Source of the DNA: Obelidium mucronatum
Lineage: Eukaryota; Chytridiomycota; Chytridiomycetes; Chytridiales; Chytriomycetaceae
Direction: 5' to 3'
NCBI GenBank assembly: GCA_025765595.1
Contig: JAIVFH010000465.1
Location: 1-18,778 of the forward strand
DNA length: 18,778 bases
Part shown: positions 1 through 9,796 of the stretch, piece by piece
Layout: each line of letters starts with the position of its first letter
Numbering within the stretch: position 1 is the first letter of the stretch
Position numbers and translations under genes: made by a program
Notes under the pieces: generated by a model
Told to the model about the DNA's origin: nothing
The model's database searches: none
Seen by the model: only the letters and a program-made list of their open reading frames with translations

Positions 1-83
1 GGTCTGTGTGTGCCCTTGTTTCGTTCATGATAACAGAAAATTTTTGATGAAATGCCAAAAATTTTAGGAGGGATATGATAACA

Positions 84-2129
84 ATGAGCAAAATGATTGG
101 AAACGAGCAACAAGAAATGCACAAAGCAATTGTGGCAATCGACTTTGGGACTTCTGGAACGGGGTTTGTCGACTGGCGCTTCGTATTCTGTTTGGTGTTG
201 ACTTGATTCTATCAATATTACCCTGCTGTAGCTACGCCTGCGCCTTCACAAACCCAAACCGCCAGCTACAACCCGCTACAGAAGTCTTTAAAAACAGGTG
301 CTGAGTGGAAACTGTGTCATTGCGGCAACTCTTTTGAGTAATCTTTCTCTGTCCTTTTCCGGGTTTTTCTTTTTTTTCAGACCATGGGCATACACAGACC
401 AAGGAAAAACCGCGACCGCTGTCATTCTTCAAAAAACAGTAAAGAATGAGTATGTAGTTGTTGAGTTTGGAAAAGCTGCTGTTCGTCGCATTGGGTCTCT
501 GTCTGGAACAAACCGCCAACGATACATCTACTTGCACAATTTCAAGATGCAACTTTATGTAGCAAATGAGAACAAAACGATTGGGCGCAAAACTGTTGTC
601 AAAGATGAGGAAACTGGAGTCGAGGTTCCCGCCGTCGATGCCATTGCAGCTTGCCTGAAACATGTCAAAAACGGTTTGAATATTACAAGCAATAGCTCTT
701 ACTATTATTAAATCAAAACATTTAGAAGCACTGAAACAGCTGAAACAAGCACAAACCGTTGTTTGTGGTGACATCTTGTGGGTTGTCACAATTCCAGCGA
801 TTTGGACAATCGATGCCAAACAGCTCATGAAAAACGCTGCCATTAAAGCCGGGCTTACAACTACTGATCGATTGGATAGACTTCACCTTGCTTTGGAACC
901 AGAAGCAGCCTCGATGTGGTGTCTTTCAGATTCCAAATACGGGTTAAGAACCGGGACTGTATACATTGTTGCTGATTGTGGTGGTGGTACAGTTGATGTG
1001 ACTGTTCACAAAGTTACTGGATCTGTGACTTCGTCTGTCAAGGAAGTGAAGGCTTGTTCGGGCGGAAATTGGGGGTCGACGGCCATTGACAGAAAGTTCT
1101 ACGCCACTTTTGAAGAGATTATTGGTACAGATGCATTGAATGACTTGAAGCTAGATGATGCCGATGAGTGGCGTGATGTTCAACATCGGTGGGAGGAAAG
1201 CAAGTGTGCCTTTGATGGAGTGACTGATGTCTCCATCAAAGTCCCATCATCTGTTCGCCGAGTTCTAGGTAAAGATACATTATTTTTTGAAATTTATTTC
1301 TTTAACGCTTCTTCTTTATAGCATCTGGTTGCAAGGTGTTCAACGACAAGCACAAGACTGGGTTCGAGAAGGCAGGAAACTGCTTGAATATTCCGGCTGC
1401 AGACGTTCTCAAGATATTTGAACCATCTGTCGAAAAAACCGTGGAGCACCTTCAAAGCATTGTTCGGGCCACCCCTGAGGCGACCAAGATCATCCTTGTC
1501 GGCAACTTCTCCAACAGTATTGTTTTAAGAGATGCTTTTGAAAAAGCATTCTCGTCATCTCAATTTTCTGTTATTGTCCCAAATCTGGCTGGAGAATGTG
1601 TGATGCTTGGCGCAGTTTTGATTGGGAATAATCCCTTGCAGGTAGCAGAGCGCATATCGAATTACTCGTACGGTATCGCTGTATGCAGGTGCTTCGATGC
1701 AGACATACACTTGCCTATCAGCAAGAAGCTCATTGATGGGATCGAGTACGCCATGAATGTTGCTGATTGGTTTGTGCAATACGGGGAAGTAGTGAAATCA
1801 GGAAGAGTTGTCAAAAAGGGTGGTTACGGGTCGATCAAAGAAGGCCAACAGCGGATTAATTTCACTGTATACGAGGGCCGCGTTCCTGGAATAGAATACA
1901 TAGAATCCACCAATCCCAATGTGCGTGAGCTTGGTAATATTGTCAGCGAAGACATGGATCCCGAGATTCTAAAAGCTCTTGGGTACTACATATTAAGCCA
2001 AGGAATTGTTCTAAATACTTTCAAAACTATAGCATGGCTTTTGAGCTCAAATTTGAAGTTGGCGGTTTCTTGACAGCAACAACGACTGATCTTCTTGGGA
2101 GAAAGAAATCTGCTCGCATTGAGATGTAA
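84..2129 (+). CDS. Hsp70-family ATPase-like protein (five exons)
   Basis: Exons 84-163, 381-673, 726-1268, 1322-1982 and 2033-2129 join in phase to give about 557 residues. The protein is an actin-fold ATPase of the Hsp70 superfamily, closest in style to the Hsp12A-like proteins common in fungi rather than to canonical Hsp70. Visible motifs are the phosphate-1 loop IDFGTSGTG (about residues 19-27), the phosphate-2 loop VADCGGGTVDV (about 206-216) and the adenosine-side motif IILVGNFSNS (about 362-371). The last exon supplies a short beta-rich end, FELKFEVGGFLTATTTDLLG, in place of a full substrate-binding domain and lid. Introns are 217, 52, 53 and 50 nt. The first is unusually long for this window and its limits rest on phase and motif continuity. 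Canonical chaperone activity cannot be inferred. The start chosen is the first ATG before the phosphate-1 motif; a second in-frame ATG lies at 93. Confidence 0.85.
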
Positions 2130-2317
2130 CGAGGTTTGCCCGTATGTTCTTGATTGCTGCAAAAGCAAAAGGAAAGGTGGTTGATTTGGAGCACGAGATT
2201 GAGATTTAAAAAGAATAGTTGAAGGAGAACTTTCATTCCAGTAAAGACCATCTCGGGAGAAACAAACCCGCCAGAATCGAAACGTGAATGCACATACAGC
2301 TCTCTTTATTATTTCCA

Positions 2318-3262
2318 CTAAATTCTTTGGCGTGAAGTAACTCTGAGTTCCAAAATATAGCCTGTCCACAAATACAGTTCAAGAGACTCGTGATACTCTT
2401 TTAGAGCGTCTTTAATCTCCACCAACGCTTTCGACAACTCAACGTCTTCTCCAGGCATCAAACGCTTCAAATACCATGGCAACTTGATACGAATCAAGTG
2501 CAGGGAAGGAAACGTGTTCAAAAACGGAACCACCATCAGCAACACTGCATCCCACTTTGGAAAATACAAGGTCCCATCCAACACAACAAAACGAACCGAC
2601 TCCAAAACCTTAAACTGATCCGTATACCTTGAACAGACGGCATGCCAAATCCCAATACTTTGTGTTTCCAAACTGGCAAAGTCTCTTACAAATGCAGCTG
2701 CTTCGTCTTGGTGGCCATACGAGCTAGGCAAATCGACGTGAAATGCTTTTATATTTGCGTTGGCGAGATGCGTGCATATCAGGGCCATTTCAACTCGGTC
2801 TGGTTCTTGGCTGAAATCGACAGCAGTGGAAATGTTGATGGTGGGTGGAAGGATTGGGAGTATAGTAGTCCAGTGATCTAAAAGAGCCCATGGAATCGTG
2901 ACTGATCCATTGTATCGCTTGATCAAGGTGAACAAGAATGAGAAAAGGTGCAAGTCGTGTGGTTGTATGGTGAATGGCTTCTTTATCGAAACCCAGCTGA
3001 AGCTTGAGGAGGGGTCTTTAACTTGGATCCAGGGGAAGACAAAGTGTGGCCAAAGAGTCGGCAGCTGGAGTCGATGGGTTGAGGAAAATGGATCGAGTGA
3101 CTGTGGTTGGTGTTTGGAGACACATTGGGCAGTGTTGTAGATCGCTGTCGAGACTTGTTTGAAATGCCGTAGACAGTGGGAGAGACGCCATGCGGATTGG
3201 CTGTCTAGGTATGGGAAGATCAAGTCTAAGGTCTCGTTTGGGAGGGTTTGGAGTGTGGCCAT
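2318..3262 (-). CDS. F-box protein
   Basis: This is a single-exon gene of 314 residues. Residues about 5-45 form an F-box: LPNETLDLIFPYLDSQSAWR followed by LSHCLRHFKQVST. An F-box normally binds Skp1 and places the protein in an SCF ubiquitin ligase, and the rest of the chain would choose the substrate. The C-terminal 270 residues are rich in Leu, His, Trp and Pro and show no repeat family I can name. The gene converges on the Hsp70-like gene with 188 nt between stop codons, and is followed upstream on the same strand by histone H3 in tandem. Chytrid-type genomes carry many lineage-specific F-box proteins, so the substrate cannot be guessed. Confidence 0.75.
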   Translation of the reverse strand: MATLQTLPNETLDLIFPYLDSQSAWRLSHCLRHFKQVSTAIYNTAQCVSKHQPQSLDPFSSTHRLQLPTLWPHFVFPWIQVKDPSSSFSWVSIKKPFTIQPHDLHLFSFLFTLIKRYNGSVTIPWALLDHWTTILPILPPTINISTAVDFSQEPDRVEMALICTHLANANIKAFHVDLPSSYGHQDEAAAFVRDFASLETQSIGIWHAVCSRYTDQFKVLESVRFVVLDGTLYFPKWDAVLLMVVPFLNTFPSLHLIRIKLPWYLKRLMPGEDVELSKALVEIKDALKEYHESLELYLWTGYILELRVTSRQRI

Positions 3263-3510
3263 AAATAAATGATGATGAAATAATTAACACTTGTATAATA
3301 AATGGATGGTTAAAATCATTTCTCAAGCCCGATTGGAACTGGACTCAAACGAATGGGTTTTTCTGCAAAGGCAATCTTACGACTATTGTTTGTTCCTTGA
3401 CGTGAGGTTGAAGCACGAGAGGACGGTGGAAACATGGTTTTATAATATCTTTTTATTTTATTTCTATATTTTCCCAATAATGTACAATCACAAAAAATGA
3501 TTTAATGAAA

Positions 3511-4488
<978 letters not shown>

Positions 4489-4797
4489 GCGCTCGCATGT
4501 CACGAGTCTCTCTGTATTTGCTGGTACTCTTGCTTATATCATCAACGCTGCTGTAAAATTATAATAAACTGGGATCTTACGTTGTTCTATAATTCGATTT
4601 TCTTTGACGGCATTAAAGCTGTAGTGGCTAGTTCTTAACTTCGCTTAATCAGCGCGGCCTCGATGGCGACGAGAGTCGCACAACGCCGCCGAAGCCCTCC
4701 TTGCATGCTATGTCCAACACGCGCAGGTTTCGGATCGCTTATCGGACAGCGAGGCAGTGTCGGTTTTGCGCATGGGCGCAAAGGAATAAATTGCTTT
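4489..4797. other. Convergent intergenic region with a GC-rich block
   Basis: These 309 bases separate the 3' ends of H4 and the ankyrin gene. The first part is the H4 3' untranslated region with AATAAA at 4563-4568. From about 4640 to 4785 base composition rises to about 60% G+C (counted for 4681-4740), unlike the flanks. That block ends in a hairpin, TTTGCGC (4765-4771), loop ATGG, GCGCAAA (4776-4782). I found no convincing tRNA boxes, rRNA or conserved ORF here. Confidence 0.5.
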
Positions 4798-6456
4798 TTA
4801 TTGATTCTCCTCTTCTTCCTTTTCATCTTCTATATCATGTACCTTCCTTTGATTAGGGATAGGGTTAGAAGGGGTGGGGACCAAGGGGTTAATAAGATCT
4901 AGATTTTGGACTTCGTTTGACACGTGGGTAATGTATGCCTCTTCAACCAAACCAATTATTTCGTCGTTCTTCGAGTACCGCGCCATCTGTAAGTGGCCGA
5001 AATTCGGTTCTACCGTTTGGTTCTCGAGAAAGGCTTTCACAACCAATGAAAATCCACCAAGGAGTCCCGCCTCGAATGCAGGGAAAAGATCGCCTTGCGC
5101 GGCTTGGGAAACACGGGGATCTTCAAGTAATAATTCTACTGCTTCGGCAAAACCGCATTCCGATGCAACCAACAAAGGGTACTGATTTCTAACGGATGGA
5201 TCCACGTTCGGCTGAGATTCCAAAAGAAACTTGATTATTTCTAGCTTTCCACCTTCGATTGCTTGGATTAGCAACATGTTTTCCTGAACGGTTGCGTCCA
5301 CTTTGGAATGTCCAAGGAGATATTCGACAATATCCCAGTGTTTGTTGGATGCTGCAGAGAGAATGCAAAACCCATTGAAAGAGTTGACGTCGGATCGACC
5401 GTCTTCTATCAAGGCTTGGACAATGTCAAAATGCCCATTCTCACAGGCAAGGGCTAATGCACTGCTGTCTTCATCTTCTGGCTGGACTCTGCTATTCGCA
5501 AGAAGGAGCTCAACTATTTCACAGTGACCGTACTGTGATGCAAGACGTATTGGGGCATTGAATAGCACTGCAGGGTCGACCTTCGGATGCTGCAGCAGAA
5601 GTCTCGCAAGATCAACGAATCCTTCCTTGCATGTATGCCTCAAAGCGTTATCATCCTCAACTGACGGATTGACCCCTGCATTCAAAAGCATTTCGAGTAT
5701 CTCCAAGTGCCCGATTGTACATGACCGAATAAGGCAGTAGTTGTCGTTGGTGAGAACATCCACCCTATCATCGTCTAAAAGCAGCCGCACAACATCCGCT
5801 CTTGCAAAATCGCAAGCATACTGAAGAGCAATATTATCCTCTGCTGATGGGTCACAACGGGGGTCCGCTAGCAATAGCTTTACAACTTCCACCTCTCCTG
5901 TTTCCGAACTGCACTTCAATGCATAGTTGTCATCGTCCGCAGGATTCACTTTGTCATGCTTTAGCAGAAGTTTAACGACATCCAAGTATCCCGCCCGTGC
6001 CGCCCATCGGAACAGTCTATTGAGTTGCCTTGTAATGTCAAACTCCAAGTCCAATAGCGCAGCAGCAATCTTCAATGCCCCCGCCCCATCAACCCGCCAT
6101 CTCTCAAAGTACATCAAGTTATTCGCCATATCATCAACCAGTTCCGCCTTCTCCCACGGATCAGCAGTCAGCAATTCCATAAACAGACCCACTTTGTAGC
6201 TGAACGGCAGCGACAACCACGTTCCGTCCCGAATGTTCTCAGCATTCAAATACTCCCACAGGTTCGCAGCCTTCGAACGCAGCAGGCAGTATCTGATGTG
6301 TATGTTTGCAAACCGGGCATCTGTAAGGACTGTTGCCGCAAGGACCCGCGATGAGGCTGCCAGCGCCATTAAGCAAGCTGGATCGATTGGCAACTCTTTG
6401 ATGATCTCATGCACAAGTTCTGGTGGGAGGTTGTGCCATTGCAACATTTCCGTCAT
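4798..6456 (-). CDS. F-box-like / ankyrin-repeat protein
   Basis: This single-exon gene encodes 552 residues. Residues about 8-45 (LPPELVHEIIKELPIDPACL onward) resemble an F-box. From about residue 147 to 500 there are about eleven ankyrin-like repeats with a 31-residue period. Each ends in a helix such as DVVKLLLKHDKV, EVVKLLLADPRC or EIVELLLANSRV. The unusual feature is a regular acidic turn (DDDN, AEDN, TNDN, VEDD, DEDS) in place of the classical NGxTPL turn. The C-terminus after repeat 11 is acidic and low-complexity (EDEKEEEE). Ankyrin stacks bind proteins, so an SCF substrate adaptor is a reasonable inference. The gene is head-to-head with the next F-box gene. An alternative start is Met4. 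Confidence 0.85.
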   Translation of the reverse strand: MTEMLQWHNLPPELVHEIIKELPIDPACLMALAASSRVLAATVLTDARFANIHIRYCLLRSKAANLWEYLNAENIRDGTWLSLPFSYKVGLFMELLTADPWEKAELVDDMANNLMYFERWRVDGAGALKIAAALLDLEFDITRQLNRLFRWAARAGYLDVVKLLLKHDKVNPADDDNYALKCSSETGEVEVVKLLLADPRCDPSAEDNIALQYACDFARADVVRLLLDDDRVDVLTNDNYCLIRSCTIGHLEILEMLLNAGVNPSVEDDNALRHTCKEGFVDLARLLLQHPKVDPAVLFNAPIRLASQYGHCEIVELLLANSRVQPEDEDSSALALACENGHFDIVQALIEDGRSDVNSFNGFCILSAASNKHWDIVEYLLGHSKVDATVQENMLLIQAIEGGKLEIIKFLLESQPNVDPSVRNQYPLLVASECGFAEAVELLLEDPRVSQAAQGDLFPAFEAGLLGGFSLVVKAFLENQTVEPNFGHLQMARYSKNDEIIGLVEEAYITHVSNEVQNLDLINPLVPTPSNPIPNQRKVHDIEDEKEEEENQ

Positions 6457-6478
6457 TTTTGAAAAAACAAGAACATGG

Positions 6479-7192
6479 ATGCCAGCACTTCCTCCTGAAC
6501 TGCTCGCTCACATCAGCGCACTTGTCCCAACCGAAACCATCAAACAACTTCGCCTTGTGAATACTACTTGGCTCTCAGTTGCAAATAACACCCTCTTCCG
6601 GCGATGGCATCCTCGAACTCTGCAGTCCTTTTTCCAACTCATTGAAGAACACCCATCCCAGAACTTACCGTCCTGGAAACGCACCGGATGCATCCCATCG
6701 AATTCCGCACACCAAAACCGCCGTCGGTTTGAACATCCGATTGCATGTTTATCAATACTCGACCTCTCCCTTCTGATTGGCCGCAAGAGCCAAATCACGG
6801 ACTCAACCATCCACCGATTCATCCGCCAACGTGATTTCTATACTCACAATATCAGCAGCATCAACCAATTATCCACTCGCCTCGTATCCATCAACCTCAT
6901 GAACTGCTTTGTCGTCACTGATTCCTCCTTCACAAGCTTGATACAAGCGAACCCGTTCCTCAACACAGTGCTGATTGCCGGATGTACAGGGCTTACAGAT
7001 AAATCGCTTTATGCTGTTTCAAAGGTGTTGGTGGGGATTGTTTGGTTGGACGTTTCCTTGTGTTTGTTTACGGCGGATGGGATCAATGCTGTTTTGAATA
7101 GCCCGAGTTTGAAGGATGCTGTTTGTGAGAAATTGAATCGCGTTGATTGGTCGCGGGTGGCTATGCTGAAGCCGATACGGTTGAAAATATAA
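6479..7192 (+). CDS. F-box / leucine-rich-repeat protein
   Basis: The gene encodes 237 residues in one exon. The frame is open for a further 246 nt upstream, but that stretch is antisense to the ankyrin gene. I start at the ATG at 6479 because the F-box begins at once: MPALPPELLAHISALVPTET, then LRLVNTTWLSVANNTLFRRW. The C-terminal half holds cysteine-containing leucine-rich repeats of the Fbxl/Amn1 kind, such as LVSINLMNCFVVTDSSFTSL and LNTVLIAGCTGLTDKSLYAV, followed by VWLDVSLCLFTADGINAVL. It is therefore probably an SCF substrate receptor. It is short for an Fbxl protein, with only about three or four repeats visible. Its start codon lies 23 bases from that of the divergent ankyrin gene. 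Confidence 0.8.
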   Translation: MPALPPELLAHISALVPTETIKQLRLVNTTWLSVANNTLFRRWHPRTLQSFFQLIEEHPSQNLPSWKRTGCIPSNSAHQNRRRFEHPIACLSILDLSLLIGRKSQITDSTIHRFIRQRDFYTHNISSINQLSTRLVSINLMNCFVVTDSSFTSLIQANPFLNTVLIAGCTGLTDKSLYAVSKVLVGIVWLDVSLCLFTADGINAVLNSPSLKDAVCEKLNRVDWSRVAMLKPIRLKI

Positions 7193-7314
7193 ATATTGAA
7201 CTACTCCCCTTCGTATCCTCTCGTTATAATTTCAACAGCAAATATTTTAAGAATATTAACCGTACATAAGTTTATGAGTTATGAAAAAACAAAACATTCT
7301 TTTGTCTTACATAA

Positions 7315-9715
7315 ATGTTGACTTCCAAAACACGTACCACGTCGTTGGCTCTGTCGAATACTTTGGGCCACATCAGTAATCAGAATCCAATACAAAACCA
7401 GGAAGATGTGCTTGGAGATGGTGGTGGCGGCACTGGCGCAACCTTGTCACCCCGCAAACATCCAAACACTCGTCATTCACTTCGAACTTCAGCACAACAA
7501 GGACAAACTGCACAAAACAAGAAAAGAGACGCACCAGAAAGTGATGAGGAGGAAGAGGAAGATGATGGTTGGTTTTTTAATTTCGTGTACTTTGATTTGA
7601 CGTGTTTGTGGTGGACATCTGTACATGAATATTAACCTTTTAATGTTTCTTAATTCACAGAATTCGGACTTGTAAGTGCATTTAAGAGGACAAAAATCAG
7701 TGCCGAGCGGGCTGGTGAGCATAATGCACGAGAGTTACTCCAGTTGGTAACTAGATTCTTTTGTGTTTGGGCAGTCAAAGCAAGAAAACGCGCCTCCTCA
7801 AGTACAGCCACTTCCCGTCGCGGACCACTTCCCAGCAGACCCCCTACCATCCCAAGAACAATCCAGGAGGGAACCGAATCATCAAGCGACGATGACCTTG
7901 GAGGTTCCACAAAACCAAAGAAACATTCCGAGTTCGACAGCTCGGACGCTCCAGCAGGCCACCTACAAGATGACGAGGGCAGTGATTACTATCCTAGCGA
8001 CGTTGAAGAAACGGGAGGAGTTGTTGGCACCACATGTGCAAGTGTTGAACGCCGAATTCAGCGCGGATTAACGACTGTTGAAAGAATGGCAAATTATTTT
8101 GCGCAGACTATGCCAAATTCATCTAGAAATCTGTTTGATCCGGCTACAGGGAGACCTTTTTTTGTTTTTGCAAGGTTGCGGAAGTGGGTTGATGATGTGG
8201 AGGCTGGGTCAGGTGAAAATCATACCGCAAATTTAAACAATTCAATTGCCGGAAAGGCTAGAAAAGGCAGATGGAGTGAAAAGGGTCCTGTTGTTGTCAT
8301 GATATTGCCGTGTAGTGAGGAACGCCCCTGGGAAGCGCGAGTTGTGGCGCATTACACTTTCGGTACTCAAACCGCTGCTGTCAATATGCCAAGTTCGTAC
8401 TTTTTTTTCTTGATTTTGTGGATTCATTTTTTGGGTGCCCCTTGGTGTCTGAAACTGGTCTGAAACCCAATTTTTGGATAGTCTCTGATATTCATCCAAT
8501 GTTTATCCACACCCTAACGCCGCGAAAGACCCTCTTTTCCTCTCTCAATAATAATATCCAAGCACACGCTATTATTTCTTCGGAGCCTCGACGGATCCAC
8601 GAATTTCTCGCTTCGAATCTCACAACTCGCGACGCCAAGTTGCTCAACGATCTTCAAACTCTATCACTTGATTCGGCTGGGGGTGTCGCAAAGCAAAACG
8701 CGGATCTGGCTATAGCCGTTGCCGAGCGCCTTGAATCTGTGGCATTAAATGAATCGGGAATCTCTATTGCCGGGCCAAGTCGACGTAGATTGACGCGATC
8801 AGGCAGTAAAGTTTTATCGCAACATCGGGGTGGGCCAAGCGGCGAAAGTTCCAATGAAAGCAGTGGGGCTTGTACACCAGCTGTTGGATCAACGAATGGG
8901 GATAATTCTGGTAATACCACAAATGCGATGATAGAGCGAAGAAAGACTAGGGATCCAGTAGCAGCTAGTGCGGATTTCCTTTATGAATGCAGAAGTACAA
9001 TTGTTCCGGTACTTGAGGAAAAGTCGAGTGTGTTTATGCTTCACTTTGGCTCCAGAGCTGGTGCGTGGTTGAGTATTTATTTCCATTGGCTAACGTTGAT
9101 GATGCCATTCAGATTCTCTATCTTTCAATCACCGCTTTGTCAAGGCGGCGCAGGAATTTGCTGCTTATTTGACTGAAATTCGAGTTCAATCCTTCTTGAC
9201 ACCACAGCTGGTCAAACGAGTCCTTCTCTCTGGCCAAACTGTTGTTATTCCTGGAGGACTGGTTCACACATCTCCATTTATTGTCGATCATACCCTCGCT
9301 CGACAGGTAGTTATTTTTGTTCAACACATTTTGGAATCTAATTCTTAAATTGAAGATTGCTGAGACTGGTTTAATGTACATACCCGTCGTTGCGGATGCA
9401 TGCTCTCAAGCGGTACAACACCGCCTTGTCTGTATGCATTGCCATGCGGCTCTTGCAGTATTGACTCAAACCAACGTCTTACCTTCTCTTGAGGCGGTTT
9501 GCGTAGCTCATGCTGGCCATTCTTTCGCCAAAAGAGTTTCCGGGGGTAGCAGTGGTGGCAGGGGGAAAAAGGTGGCAGTTAGTGGTGGCAGTATTCAAGG
9601 TATATATCGTTGTGTTTATGCGGCAAAAGGCGTTTCAGGTACTGCGTTCGAAGCGGATCCAGGAAGTGCCACAGGTGGGAGTAAGAAGGGGTGGGATTTG
9701 GTGATTATAAATTGA
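7315..9715 (+). CDS. Unrecognised protein, acidic N-terminus and C-terminal CxxC (five exons)
   Basis: I do not recognise this family. Exons 7315-7567, 7661-8392, 8482-9060, 9113-9306 and 9356-9715 join in phase (introns 93, 89, 52 and 49 nt) to give about 705 residues. The first third is disordered-looking, with an acidic run (ESDEEEEEDD, about residues 75-84), Ser/Asp patches and basic patches (VKARKRASSS). The middle has an ordered-looking stretch around WSEKGPVVVMILPCSEERPW. After a Ser/Arg-rich linker comes a helical region (VKAAQEFAAYLTEIRVQSFL), then GQTVVIPGGLVHTSPFIVDH and a Cys/His cluster, CMHCHAAL. The tail is Gly/Ser/Lys-rich. It could be a nuclear protein, but this rests only on composition. 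It converges on the arginine kinase gene with 81 nt between stops. Confidence 0.7.
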
Positions 9716-9796
9716 TGGTGTGTGGCGCGTTTTATCTTTAGCATTCTTCAATGTGTTGGTGGTGTTATAAAGTTATTTAATTTTATAATTCTCTCA

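Noticed and set aside
232..843. A 203-residue minus-strand open frame
   Set aside because: It runs antisense to exons and introns of the Hsp70-like gene and shows no recognisable domain.
4690..4745. Possible tRNA B box (GGTTTCGGATC)
   Set aside because: There is no matching A box, acceptor stem or anticodon arm at the right spacing.
4850..4885. Telomere-like TTAGGG/TAGGG units (GATTAGGGATAGGGTTAG)
   Set aside because: They lie in the coding sequence of the ankyrin gene, in a Pro/Asn-rich stretch, are too few and irregular, and sit within a gene-dense region.
6233..6478. N-terminal extension of the plus-strand F-box/LRR frame
   Set aside because: It is antisense to the ankyrin gene, and the F-box begins directly at the Met at 6479.
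7742..7773. A 28-nt GT-AG segment inside exon 2 of the unrecognised 705-residue gene
   Set aside because: It is too short for splicing, and the frame reads through it without a stop.
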